Shown here piece after piece: positions 30,867 to 41,821 of a stretch of DNA of 64,000 bases; within the stretch, counting starts at the first letter, position 1; each line of letters opens with the position of its first letter. The DNA is from Petrolisthes cinctipes (Eukaryota > Arthropoda > Malacostraca > Decapoda > Porcellanidae), in NCBI GenBank assembly GCA_033782935.1, contig JAWQEG010001351.1, positions 62,001-126,000 on the forward strand, written 5' to 3'. The position numbers and the translations under genes are program-made. Below the pieces are notes generated by a model that was given only the letters and a program-made list of their open reading frames with translations, was not told the DNA's origin and ran no database searches.

Positions 30867-31500
30867 TTACAGAAGTACTGTGTTCTTGGCTAGGGCCCGG
30901 GAATTTGCCCCGGTCACTCTATGATAGTTTACACCGGTTATATCCCGGTAGTTTGCTCAGGTTAGGTCCCGGTAGTCTGCTGTGGTCTAGGTTAGGTTAG
31001 GTCAGACTAATTTCGGTATTTATTGAAAGAATTTCTGTTTCATAGCAGTGTTGCCAGATCCGGCTAGGTCCCAGTATTTTGCCCTGGTCATTTCCTGTAC
31101 TTTACCACGGTTATTTCCTGGTAGTTTGCCCAGGTTAGGTTCCAGTAGTCTGCCCAGGTTAGGTCCCGGTAGTCTGCTGTGGTCTAGGTTAGGTTAGGAA
31201 AGGTCATGCTAATTTCAAAATGCCCCATTTGAATATGCCCTATCTTGGAAATGCCATAGAAGAAAATAGTCTTTGAATGGTCTAAATAAGTGGGTAATGA
31301 AGGTAGAAAAACCGTACGCGATAACGGTAATTCTTTCAATATTTACCCTAATTTCCAAATTATGTTTGTAAAACGGGGCATATCTCGAAAACGGGACATC
31401 TCCGAGAGAAACACCATAGATGAAAAGTGTCTTACAATGGTCCAAAATAGTGGGTAATGATACTAAAATATACAATATAGTGAACCCAGTACTTCTGTAA
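30867..31500 (+). mobile_element. B-type element, copy 2, split by an A-type MITE
   Basis: Inverted termini TTACAGAAGTACTGTGTTC and GAACCCAGTACTTCTGTAA. The inner body carries GGTCCCGGTAGTCTGCTGTG and CACCATAGATGAAAAGTG. Removing 31015-31347 plus one target repeat restores one B-type copy. Confidence 0.8.
31015..31347 (+). mobile_element. GGTA-type (A) MITE, copy 7, nested, perfect 8-bp target duplication
   Basis: Starts GGTATTTATTGAAAGAATTT and ends TTCTTTCAATATTTACC. It is flanked by CTAATTTC at 31007-31014 and 31348-31355. It sits inside the B-type element at 30867-31500. Confidence 0.9.
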
Positions 31501-31871
31501 ATTAACCAAATATAAGGACTACACTGCATATTGACCATGTTTGATCTCCCCCAAGAGACTGCATTGAGTGGTAAAATGGTTAATTAAGGCACCCTGTAAT
31601 GTATTCAGAAAGTTGGAGGTAAATGAGTCCTTCAAATATTGTCATGAAACACATGCTCATAATGGAAGGAGCTTGTTTCGTGGCATGATCAGGTGGAATC
31701 AGAAACCTCCAATTTTCATACATGATCACAGGGTCCTTAAACAAGTAAATAATATATTACATAGTAAACATGGTCAATATGAATTGTCAAAAAAAAAATA
31801 GCAAGGATTAATGGATTAACTATACAAAATGAATAAAGGACGTGAAACCTTATAATTAGACAATGTACAGT
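31501..31871. other. No gene seen
   Basis: AT-rich spacer with an A-run at 31789. Open frames are short and without domains. Confidence 0.5.
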
Positions 31872-32301
31872 TGGGGGAGGCGGTGGCAGAGTGGATAAAG
31901 AGACGGACTGCGAGTGGCAAGGGCCCGGGTTCGAGTCCACAAGAAAATTCTGGGATTTTTCAGAGGTGAACTGGGTCTAGCTGTTCGTCAATTATCCTGG
32001 CTCTGCCGACACGTCAAGAAAATACCCCCTACATCGTCGTGAACACACAACATAGATGCCCGACCATATTCCAAGATGCTGTGAGTGACGGTGTAGCTGC
32101 TCTCTCCTGATAGTGTCATATAAATAAGGTGTGGTCATCTAGTAGGGCAGAAGAGAAGCTACAGTACCATCACCACCACAAAGCTCCACTGTCTCATCTA
32201 GTGCGACACCCAATAATCTCGGGGCCTCGCAAGAGTCACGGGCTACTGACAGCCTACAGTCCCGAGGTTGAGGTATAAAAAAATAAATAAATAAATAAAA
32301 A
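31872..32301 (+). repeat. tRNA-derived SINE, copy 2 (most complete)
   Basis: The tRNA-like head has A box TGGCAGAGTGG (31884-31894) and B box GGTTCGAGTCC (31928-31938). A body of about 330 bp follows with GATGCCCGACCAT, AAATAAGGTGTGGTCAT and CAAGAGTCACGGGC, and a terminal AAATAAATAAATAAA tail. It lies just upstream of the first coding exon of the BTB gene. Transcription by pol III is the norm for such elements. Confidence 0.9.
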
Positions 32302-32404
32302 GTATTGGAAACCCCTGTATGGATAAGTATAATTAATTTCAATGTAAGGGGGGTTCCAATACTATTTTTGCTAACTGTACATGTATTGGTATTTTAATTT
32401 TCAG

Positions 32405-32542
32405 AGATTAGAGGCCTGAGTCCTGTAACGACGAGTGGGAAAAGAGTCATTGCTGTCCATTATGGCTGACGGGGCCCTCGTACTGATGTGGAAAAATCAT
32501 CACGCTGCATTTTGTGACATTTTGACGAGACTGAGAGAAAGG
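32405..32542 (+). CDS. BTB gene exon: start codon and first BTB strand
   Basis: The acceptor ATTTTAATTTTCAG ends at 32404, and 57 bp of 5' UTR precede ATG 32462-32464. The 27 codons encode ALVLMWKNHHAAFCDILTRL then RER, the N-terminal helix of lola-type BTB domains (LxWNNHxxxxxxxxxxLxxx). The donor AGG then GTAAGT begins at 32543. Joining to 34636 gives LRERGTFTDVTLVCEG, the textbook reading, which confirms both splice sites. This ATG is the start because the acceptor lies only 57 bp upstream and the sequence matches family N-termini. Confidence 0.85.
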
Positions 32543-32889
32543 GTAAGTTTCATAAGAGCAGCACTGTTTATTTTATTATTATTATCGGGTATTATTTTAT
32601 TATTATTACAGCTGTATTGATATTACTATTATTATTATTATTTAATTTAAACACTTTGTACATTTTTCTGCAGTAATCTGATTGACCAGAAAAAATATAC
32701 CCTTTGAAGCCATGATAACACTGCTCCTGTATGGCCATAGATTGTCACTCACTTTCCACTGGCCGATCTCAAAATAGGTGAAAATATAAAGATATTAGCT
32801 AATACTGTACTCGGAATATTATGTATGCAAGAGACGGTGCTTCGGTATGGTGTAAGAGTGAAACAACTAACCACACCAGATGCTCGAAA
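32543..32889. other. Intron start with ATT microsatellite
   Basis: Short ATT/TTA runs lie at about 32567-32642. No other feature. Confidence 0.5.
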
Positions 32890-33005
32890 TTGTACCTACT
32901 GGAGGAATGCCATCTTGGAAACTACTGGAGGAATGCCGTCTTGGACTCTAATGGAAAAATGTTGTCCTGGAAACTACGTAGCGTACTGGAGAAATGCCGT
33001 CAACA
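32890..33005 (+). repeat. Degenerate tandem repeat in intron
   Basis: CTACTGGAGGAATGCCATCT then TGGAAA recurs about four times with changes (AATGCCGTC, AAATGTTGTC). Confidence 0.65.
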
Positions 33006-33512
33006 AATAATAGAAGGCCGTTATACAGTATATGCGTCCATGATACCATAAATACTATATAAACCAAAATGCAACCTAGCTACATGTATTGCTTTTATTA
33101 TCAAAACGGATGGAATTTTAAAGGAATTTTGTTTTTTCCTGTATCTAGCATTACATGATATGGGGAATTTGACATGTATACAAAGGAATACAGTGGACCT
33201 GCAAACAGCAATAGACCTCATAGTCTTTGTGAGGATGTTTGGCTTTGCTAAACTATCTGCTGCTTGCATGTAGAAATGTGTACTATCGATGATTTTTACC
33301 ATAATTACTTAACCTGTACATTTGGAATAACTATTTATTTCATTATTTATTAATGCATCACTGCAAGGTATATATTTTTCATTCATAGGAGATTCATACA
33401 TACAGTACTGTACATGTTCTGGTGTGTAGCATCAAGCTTTTTAAATCTGTCAGACATATATTTGTTTAGGTGACGGTTGTAAAATTAACACTGAAATTCT
33501 TTTGGTTTAGAC

Positions 33513-34300
33513 CAGGGGCAGGCAACCTCCGGCAAAGTTCTATTGTTTGGCCCACAATGCAAAGCATGATTTGTATTGTAATCTGGCCCGCGAGAGTGGA
33601 GCGGCTTTTATCGTCTGGCCCGATACATTTGAATCTGGCCCACCAGATACATTGAGCCACACACACTACTGTTAAGTACTGTTACCGTATCATTCAGTGA
33701 TGCCCCTCATAGGTTTTTCCACCTAGATCTGGGTTTTTGTGACATCACAAGGGCGTGGAGTACAACAATCTAGATTTTTTTTTTTTTTTTTTAGACTGCC
33801 TCTCTTACTCTAAATAAATTACTGGTATTGATGATCTTTAGTCTTTTTTTTCTACAATTATATCATATTTTAAAGGTGAAATATGGTTCTGTTTAGTTAC
33901 ATTACCAACAGTACGAAATACATTATATGTCTCGTTAACTGTATTAATGTTACATGTTTTGTTTTGTTTTTTCAACCTGGGTAACTTGTGTTTAGTGTCG
34001 TTTTCTCTCTTCAGAAGGAATTCGTGCGTTTCGTAGGAGTCAATTTGCTGACGGGCTATTTCAAGCTTTGTACTGTTTAGTTTGTTAATTTATATCAATT
34101 TATTCTTTGCTATTTAAGGAAATGATTACATATATCACATATTTTAATAGGAATTCCTTATTTCTTATACAGTAGTTTATTTTGGGAAAGGATATAAATA
34201 TATGTATATTGCATTTTGGGCATTTCACTTAACCTGTGGCCCGCGACTTTATCGTAATGATCTTATCTGGCCTGAGACATCAAAAGGTTGCCCAACCCTG
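33513..34300. mobile_element. Non-autonomous hAT element, 788 bp, perfect 8-bp target duplication
   Basis: The ends are CAGGGGCAGGCAACCT and, inverted at the right, CAGGGTTGGGCAACCTTTTG, followed inward by GGCC-rich blocks (TCTGGCCCGC). It is flanked by GTTTAGAC at 33505-33512 and 34301-34308. CAGGG termini and an 8-bp target duplication define hAT. There is no transposase inside. It sits in the intron before the main BTB exon. Confidence 0.93.
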
Positions 34301-34635
34301 GTTTAGACAATAGGAGTAGAGAAATTGCAGAAAGGAGATGTTGATGAAGCTAGTGATAGAAAACACATAGTACAGTTAGAAGTTTGGTCTTTCATTGTTT
34401 CATGGACATGACTTTTGATGCATCTGTATATTCATTATGATAACTTAATTAATTGGTGCTTCTGTTATAGAAATGATCTGCTAAGCACACTGATATGGGG
34501 AGGCCCACTGAATATTTTGGTGATATTTTTAAAATATAACACAGTGTTAAACAGCTTTTAGATACCTAAAACCTTTGTCTAATTTGTAGAAAATAAAAAG
34601 TGACTATTTTTCTTAACTTTTCCTTTATATCTCAG

Positions 34636-35319
34636 GGAACATTTACAGATGTAACATTGGTATGTGAGGGAAAATTCTACCCTGTTCACAAGCTGGTGCT
34701 GTCAGCCTGCAGTGAACACCTGGAAAAGATCCTGGAGAACACACAATGCCGCCATCCCACCATCGTCCTTCATGGCATAAAATGTTGTGACTTGGAGCAA
34801 CTGCTGATGTACATGTACACAGGTGAAGTTAGTGTCCTGCAGAGATCACTATCTCAGCTAATGCAAGCTGCAGAGTTACTGGAAATCAAGGGTCTTGCAA
34901 TTCCTGACAAATCTCCAGCTGCTAATATAGTTAAGGAAAATACAAAAGAAAAGAGCTCAAGGGAGAGAAGTGTCAGTCCGCCAAGCAAGCGACGAAAGCA
35001 CAAAGACCAGAACAGCAATCATGAGGGAACTGGTCAAGCCTGGAACAGCCCCCTGCCTGAGAAGACGAAAGAGAAAAGCACCAGCCCTGAGAACAATAAA
35101 CAGAAATATAAGGACCGAAGCAGCAATCAAGGAAAAGATGGTCAGGAGGTCTGCACCAGCCCCCTGACCAGCATCTCTTCTAAGCATCCTCCAGAGGGCC
35201 AAGAAGATGTGGAACATTCCCCATCAAGATACAGTCAGCAACCTAAAGTTGGAAGAGAAGAGCTGCCAGTATCTCCAGAGAGGCATGACTCGAAGAGACC
35301 CTGTGCTGGAAAGTCAGAG
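34636..35319 (+). CDS. BTB gene exon: BTB/POZ core and charged linker
   Basis: The acceptor CTTTTCCTTTATATCTCAG ends at 34635. The 228 codons begin GTFTDVTLVCEGKFYPVHKL and continue with VLSACSEHLEKIL, VLHGIKCCDLEQLLMYMYTG and LQRSLSQLMQAAELLEIKGL. This is a complete BTB/POZ core (D-H-L, A-CS, L--MYTGE signature). BTB domains dimerise and recruit corepressors. After about residue 95 the exon turns low-complexity with repeated Lys/Ser/Pro/Glu segments (KRRKHKDQNS, ENNKQKYKDR), including a likely nuclear-localisation patch PSKRRKHK. The donor GAG then GTATGT begins at 35320; phase 0. Confidence 0.93.
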
Positions 35320-35942
35320 GTATGTGTTATACTGCAGAATTATATTTTTGGAACATTGCATGGACTCATAAGTCAATATCATGGTCCAAGTTGCTGAGAA
35401 AATAAACACACACTCACACTCCAAATGTTTAATGGTTATTGATCTAGCAGATAGTTAAAGGGATACTGTACTATTATTGATAAAAAAGTCCTGTACAGTA
35501 ATTTGTTTAGCAAAAACTATACTTTGAGGAATTATACAGAATGTTATGAATCCCTAAATTTAATTATAATATTATAATGAGTTTTATGGGAAAAGTGGAT
35601 GAGGTGTCATGATTTTAACAAAGAAAAATATTCCTGCTACAGAAAGTTCATTAAATATTAATCAGTCAGCAGAATTAGTTACAGTATAAAAATTTAAGGT
35701 ACTGTATAGTATACATTCTACCATTTTATAGAAATGTCATGCTAATGGGATTCATAAGAACCCCTAATTCATACTGTACCTGAGCCCACAGTCCATTTGT
35801 CCACTCGTGTGTTTCAAATTTTTTTAGGTACCATTAAATTTATTCACCTGTGTTTCATGAATCCACTCTGAAATGACATAATAATGACCTAATGTAACAA
35901 TGCACTAACTCAAAAGCAATGTCCAAATGTGTTTTGCTTTAG
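35320..35942. other. Intron, no feature seen
   Basis: AT-rich, with no element ends recognised. The acceptor GTGTTTTGCTTTAG precedes 35943. Confidence 0.55.
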
Positions 35943-36191
35943 ACAGATGATGAAGAAATATTGGTCAAAGAAGAGGTTGAGGAGGAGTACTGTCCGGACA
36001 GTGTAGCTTCCCCTGACGTGATGTGCCAGGCTGGTGATGATGGTATAAATACTAGTCCTGCCTTCCTGAAGGACGATGGTAGCATGTTGGTGAATACATG
36101 GTCCAACTATGAGGTTGGACAGACACCAGACCATTCTTCACTTCAGTCTCATCATCAGCATCATGGCATGACTTCTACACAGAATAAGCAG
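35943..36191 (+). CDS. BTB gene exon: acidic linker
   Basis: The 83 codons encode TDDEEILVKEEVEEEYCPDS, a motif common in linkers of insect BTB-ZF proteins (VKEE/EDE sequences, possible sumoylation-type VKEE). A His/Gln-rich stretch SHHQHHGM and TSTQNKQ follow. The donor CAG then GTAAAA starts at 36192. Both ends are phase 0. The linker probably tethers the BTB to the variable end. Confidence 0.8.
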
Positions 36192-36842
36192 GTAAAAATA
36201 ATTGCCAACTGCATTACAGTATATTATAAACAGTAGTTGCAAAGTGGTAGGGATCAATACTCAAAAGGGTCACTGTAATCGATTAACTGTGCGGTTGTGG
36301 CGCATGGTGGGTAAATGTTTACTTTTCAGCGTTGCATAGGTAATAGTACTTGCTACTTACTAATAGACATTTCTGTTCATCAACAAACAATGGGAAATAT
36401 CTATTAAGTGAAGAAGCAGTTAATAGCGGGGTGTAACATTAGATACTGTGTCGAGTGGTTTTATTTGGAAGACGTATTTCTTTATAGAATGAATATGTAT
36501 CCAAAAGAAGGTGAACAGGAAATAACAGAGAGAGAATAGGTAAAGGAGATTCAAGAAAAATCAGAATAAAGGAAGAGAAAGAATAAGAATTGAAGTGTAA
36601 AATGAAGCTGTTATTGTTAATAATATTATCATAAAGGCTTCTGCCCTCCTTGTTAACTAATATTTGACTTGTAATCCTTGTGAGGCAAGTGTCAACTAAT
36701 TACAGCTAAGCTATTTGATACTAACCATACAGACATTTACAGGAACATCAGGTGGAAAAAATCTGTCTCTGGTTATATTGTATTTCATTGAGGAAGAAAT
36801 GAGATGTACAGTACTGTAGTTTTTTTTTTTTTTAATTAACAG
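36192..36842. other. Intron, no feature seen
   Basis: Poly-T (about 36821-36832) serves as the polypyrimidine tract of the next acceptor. Confidence 0.55.
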
Positions 36843-36953
36843 TGGGGAGGTGAGAGAGAGGTGGGAAGCGAGACACACAACTCAAGGATGGGAGACTCAG
36901 AGTTGCTCCCACTGGCCTCCGATCCTCCTGATGCTTTATTGCACAATCAACAA
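36843..36953 (+). CDS. BTB gene exon: last constant exon (probable)
   Basis: The acceptor TTTTTAATTAACAG ends at 36842. The 37 codons encode WGGEREVGSETHNSRMGDSE then LLPLASDPPDALLHNQQ. Two donors are possible, GTGGTT at 36954 or GTTAGT at 36957; either keeps phase 0. It may be optional in some isoforms. No domain is present. Confidence 0.65.
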
Positions 36954-36956
36954 GTG

Positions 36957-38739
36957 GTTAGTACTCTGGTTAGTTTTTTGTTAATCCTTCTATTCATGGA
37001 TGATTCACATGCAAATTTTATCATACTCTACTGTACCTTTTGTATTTTGATGCTATATTTCACTGGTTCTTCAAATTTGATACAGGGGATAAGATGTTCT
37101 TAATGAATTAGAGGGTACTGTAGTGTTTTCCACAGATTAGGACATGAAAGGTAAGGTGATTTGTTTAGTGACCTGTTTTGGAGAAATCTGTGACTATCAA
37201 GTTGCCAACAACGTCATGGGTCCTTAATAAATTAAGTCAAGATGTACTTTTTCAGTCAGACCAGTTACTATTATTCTCCGTGTGAGTCACCCATGCATTA
37301 GAGGATTTAATGTCTGGTTGCTACACCTGGGCTAAAAACCTACATATGAGCTTCTCTAAATGGATGCCAGTTTAGTGGGTTTTCATTGACCAGTAGTATA
37401 AATTTCTGTTGTGGGAGAAAAATAATTAGAATATGTGGGAGAGGGTTGTGTTGGTGCTCACAAACTGTCACTATTACTTTTACTCTTCAAATGAATTTGT
37501 TCTTCCTGTGTCCAGTTGAATTCTATAGAATTAGTTTAAACAGATTATAAAGAAAAACTGTTATGTAATAGTTAACTGATGCATTTGTTAACCTTCGGAC
37601 ATCAATAGTGTTTCCCATCGACAAGATATATGGACTGGTACATAAATATTCAAAGAAAAGTGTGCTAGTTGTCTTTGCCCATCATTATTTTATGGGTTAA
37701 CCCTCCTAAGAATGAACAAGTGTACCTGAAGTTTGCAACATTGGCTAAAAAAAATGAGGTAATTGCTGTTTTTGATACCATACCCCTAAACAGGAGTCAC
37801 AGCCTGAAACCACATTGCCCTTGGTTAATTGGTTTTGGACAGAAGCCACACCATAGGTAACCGTGCCTTATAAATCACTTGACTAAAAGGAAAAATGCAG
37901 TTTGGTTCAGGACTTGTACGAGAGGTTACCCTATCATCCTACCTACACCCAACTTCCCCCTTTTACAAAAGCACACAATCAAGTAGGCATTCAGTGCATA
38001 TATGGTTCTTATATGGAGTTCTTGTCAGCCTTTGCTGTGGCACAATGGGTGATAAGTAGACACAAACAAAAGGGTCGGGTCGGCGGCTCACACAGGATAG
38101 TTTAAGGAAAGAGGAGGGACGGTGATGGTGTTGGTGGAGGAGGTGGTGGTGGTGTTGATGAGGAGGGAGGAGGAGTAGTAGCGGCGCAGTAGCCTCCCCT
38201 CCTCAGTTACTACCAAGTAATCCTTTAGGAAGAAAAGGATTGTAAAAGCGAGGGCTGAGTCATGTCACTTTTAGATAAGCTGCCATTGGTGTCACATGAC
38301 TGAAGGACATTCAGTTAGCTCACTTTCTGATGGCTAACTTGGTTAGTAATCATACTGTACTTGTTTGTTGTCTGGTACTTACATGTGGGAAGTAAAATGC
38401 TTCCAACTAAGGATTCTTGTCTGTGTATACGTGAAGGAGTAGAGATATAATGTCCCTATTATCAGAGCAAAGATTATTGCTTGAAGATATTGAAAAAGAA
38501 ATGTGTTGCAAGATGCATTATGTTCTCATTAATATTCTTCTTTTTTGTACACCTGAGGGTATAGCATTTACACCTTCATGTTCTAATGATAAACAGAAGA
38601 TACACTACTGTGAAAAGTTGCAATATTCCTATTTTTCACTTAAATATGACCACCATAAGAAGTTTTGCTTTAACTAGGGACACACACACATACACACAAA
38701 CTTACCAGGCTCCCATCCCACATACAGCCACTGCCTCAG
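36957..38739. other. Long intron, no exon supported
   Basis: GGTGGAGGAGGTGGTGG-type purine/G-rich sequence lies at about 38120-38190. Short open frames lack domains and phase-0 acceptors. A pyrimidine-poor but CAG-ending acceptor (CTGCCTCAG) closes it at 38739. Confidence 0.5.
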
Positions 38740-39123
38740 GCTGTGTTTGCTGCAAGTCTACCTACTACTACCTCAAGAAGTGGTGCTTCTCTTCTCTCAG
38801 CAACTTCACATAGAAAAATGAGAATCCCTCTACCTCACCACTCCTCTGTACCATCTTTAGCTTCTTCTTCCTCTTCAAGCTCAAAGTTACATATAATGAT
38901 GGAGGGTTCTGACTGCAGAGGAACAAGACGTCGTAAACAGTATGATCCACTTTGCCGACTGGACCAAAGCAAGGACCACTCCCTGATCAAAGAGGCTAAG
39001 AGGCTAAGGTGTCGTGTGTGTGCCAGACACGGGAAGAGGAAAGACACTCATTGGAGGTGCAAGACATGCTTTGTGCCTCTCTGCATGGCCAAATGCCATA
39101 ATCTGTACCACTCTGTTGTATAG
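38740..39123 (+). CDS. Alternative 3' exon 1: piggyBac-type cysteine-rich domain
   Basis: The acceptor CACTGCCTCAG ends at 38739 and the 127 codons open in phase 0. A Ser/Thr-rich start is followed by a basic patch (GTRRRKQYDP), then HSLIKEAKRLRCRVCARHGK and THWRCKTCFVPLCMAKCHNLYH to a TAG stop. The spacing C-X2-C...W-X-C-X2-C-X3-LC-X3-C-X3-YH matches the C-terminal cysteine-rich domain of piggyBac transposases, which binds DNA. All Cys/His ligands are intact. As a BTB fusion it would give an isoform with a transposase-derived DNA-binding end. AATAAA at 39797-39802 is a candidate polyadenylation signal, though a LINE fragment lies in between. Confidence 0.75.
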   Translation, partial: AVFAASLPTTTSRSGASLLSATSHRKMRIPLPHHSSVPSLASSSSSSSKLHIMMEGSDCRGTRRRKQYDPLCRLDQSKDHSLIKEAKRLRCRVCARHGKRKDTHWRCKTCFVPLCMAKCHNLYHSVV

Positions 39124-39430
39124 CATTTTGTGCGTGCTATATGATAATTGGTAGTGTACAATGTTATATCTCTAAATGGACAGTGTTGCCTATGCAGTAG
39201 TGCGGGAGGCATGTGTGACATATTCAGTACTGTACAAGTATTATGTACTGTAATGTGCTGCAAGATTGCAGCTCCATGGTGTTTCAGAATTTTTTAACAT
39301 TTGATATTTATATACGTGTTGGGGTACGCCATATGGCTCCATGTACAATGCATTGAGGTATGCTGTGTGGCTCACGTTATTTATCACCACTGTTTTCAAT
39401 TTGAAGTATTGTCTGTGTTTATAGAGTGTT

Positions 39431-39667
39431 TTGACCAGGTATTCTTTAGACTCTGTGGAAAAGGCATATGGTATTGTTGATATGAGAGCTATGAGGGATA
39501 TGTTCATGATATATAGTGTTGATGGGCACCTGCTGGAAGGGATTGAGGCCTTCTATAGAAGGGCAAAAGTATGTGTTCAAGTAAAGGTTGGCCTAAGTAA
39601 GAACCTTTTTAGGGAGGAGGATCTCCTTGTATACCAATGGGCACCTGGCAAATGGATATGTAGATAG
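39431..39667 (+). pseudogene. LINE reverse transcriptase fragment (motif A region)
   Basis: SVEKAYGIVDMRAM, then VDGHLLEGIEAFYRRAKVCV, matches RT motif A and the following helix (LEKAYDxVDRxAMW...LLxAIxxFYxxSKACVRV) of a LINE family also represented at 52133-52438. It is short and ends in a stop. Confidence 0.65.
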
Positions 39668-40123
39668 GTAACCAGACACCCATCCATCCCCTATCCAACA
39701 AAACCAAGAGGATGCTACAGAGGAACTACAAGACTTCTCTCATATATTTCCATATGTACTCAAATTGTATTTCTGTAGAGTGCCATTAACAGTAATAATA
39801 AAGTCATAGGTACAATACTATATTTATTATTTACCTGGTGCATGTCTAATACTACCTTGTGTCAGAGAAAAAGAACCCAGAAAGATTGGCATTTTACTCA
39901 GCATATCCATCTCTACTGCTTTTACTCTTGATCTTGATTACTGTACTCCTATTCATGCCACTCCAAAGTTTCATAACCATTTGATAGTTACATGCAATCC
40001 TCTTGTAACTACCATACTTAAATGTCTACTGTAGTTTCTAACCAGTGCTTTTATCACAATTTACTTCTTTTCTCCCTTGTGTTACTCAATTTTCCACTTT
40101 CTTGTCTACAAAATTTCCCTAAG
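39668..40123. other. Intronic spacer, polyadenylation signal candidate
   Basis: AATAAA at 39797-39802. Otherwise no feature. Confidence 0.45.
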
Positions 40124-40354
40124 TTACTTTAACTTTTGAACCACCAAGAGATTCGTACCATCCACTTGCCCATTACACCCTGACCCCCTCTCCCTCCCTG
40201 CTATCATCACTTTGCTTTTACCCTCACTTACCCTCACTGCAAAATTCACCAGAAATTTTTCTAGATCTCTCTCGCTGCAAGCCAATAACATCACATCATG
40301 AGTATACTTCAAGTTTGACAAAGGCCAATCTTTACCATTCTGTAACATTACCAC
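40124..40354 (-). pseudogene. LINE reverse transcriptase fragment, opposite strand (motif C-D region)
   Basis: YTHDVMLLACSERDLEKFLV then SEGKSKVMIAGRERG corresponds to the FADDTVLLAESEEDLQ...GKSKVMVF region of LINE RTs. Here the catalytic ADD is degraded to THD. It faces the fragment at 39431-39667. Confidence 0.65.
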
Positions 40355-41821
40355 TCACCTTTCCAGTGTTTTTACATAAATCTTTTTCTTCCCTCCATCC
40401 TTGTACACACTGAATTGATGTATTTTTTACACCATTGACCTCCAAAACAAAACTTAAACAGTATGATCATGTGGTCAGACAAACCACCATTCAGACTTTG
40501 CACTGCTATTGTGTCACATACCTACTTCAACACTTTTCTCTCTACAAGCACATTATCAGTCAGAATTATTGATATGCTCAGCATTCTGGGTTCTTTAGCT
40601 TTGACAGAAGGAGATCATAGGCATACACCAGGAAAATGCAAAGCATAACTTGCTTACTGATACCTGTATTGATTAATGGTACAAATATAACAAGGTGCAA
40701 TAAATGGGGCCTCACAGTACTGCAGTGCTGAGGTCAGTTATGTACTAGAAATTTATACAGTATTGCTATGTAAACAATCTCTGACACATGGACTGCAATG
40801 TCAGTTATCTTGCCATTGATGTTGAGGGGTGACAGAAGTAGAAACTACAACAAGCAGGAGTGCTGTCTGCAGAGGCCTCCTACCACTCAAGCCATTGTCC
40901 TGGTTTTCACAAGCAACTGGGAAGATCAACAGGCACCGATGTTTTTCCGAGAGTCTCCTGCTTTTCCTCCTTGGCGCTTGGTGTTTTGTGCTGTTTCAAA
41001 AGGATGCTTGATACTTTGTGCTGCCTGTGTCTTGGGGTCTGGGTCTTCTCTACCCGTATGACCACATTTTTCTACTTCGGAATAGTGGTTGCTGATGGGT
41101 CTTCTTGCCTAATAACGTGTAAATCAGTGATAGTTTAGACAGCGGAAGAGGAGACAAAGTGGTTGTCTCTGTCTTGATCTTGTGGGTCGGGGTTGAGGTG
41201 TCCTGGCGTTATGTAGGATAACACTGGCTTCTCCCAAGTGTAGACTGTGAGTGACGAATCTGTGACACTGGTGTGCTTTTAGCTAGACTCTGTGAGAGGC
41301 GGCTGCTGGCTTGCTTGGCTTCTTTGGTTGTGTATTTTGAGGGAGCTATGTGTGTGTGTGTGTGTGTGGGCATTAAATAAGGCTGGTAACAGTGATAGTA
41401 GTGATAGTAAAATGAAATGCATAAGTTACAGTCTTAAGAGAGGAAGAAAAATTTATAGAATTATAAGAAAATTATATAGTAATACAGTACTGTAAAATAA
41501 ATAAGGTACAGCCACATCTAATAGTCCTGAAGCTCCTTTGAATGAAGTGTCTTCGAAAAAGTGTGTGAAACTATGATTGTTGCTCTCTGTAAAGTTGGTT
41601 CATAAGATTCACTCAAATGGTTCACTTTTACTCACCTGATGCAAGACTTTTGATTGTGACTGTACCATAGTAAATCAGTAAGATATGAAGGTAATAGAAG
41701 ATAAGTAATGAAGATCATAGAATAATAGAAGATAAGTAATGAAGATGATAGAATAATAGTACAGTAGTAAATAATGAAGATAAAAGAAGATGAATAATTA
41801 AGATAATGATAGAAGATAAAG
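40355..41821. other. Intronic spacer, no exon supported
   Basis: Includes GT microsatellite at about 41350-41368 and AATGAAGATxATAGAATAATAG duplications at about 41695-41790. No coding domain. Confidence 0.45.

Noticed and set aside
31872..31940. A possible tRNA gene (A and B boxes)
   Set aside because: It lacks a proper acceptor stem, continues into a SINE body and has two further copies at 13533 and 43526.
37669..37860. A 63-codon frame (WVNPPKNEQVYLKF...) considered as an extra BTB exon
   Set aside because: No acceptor in the right phase and no known domain.
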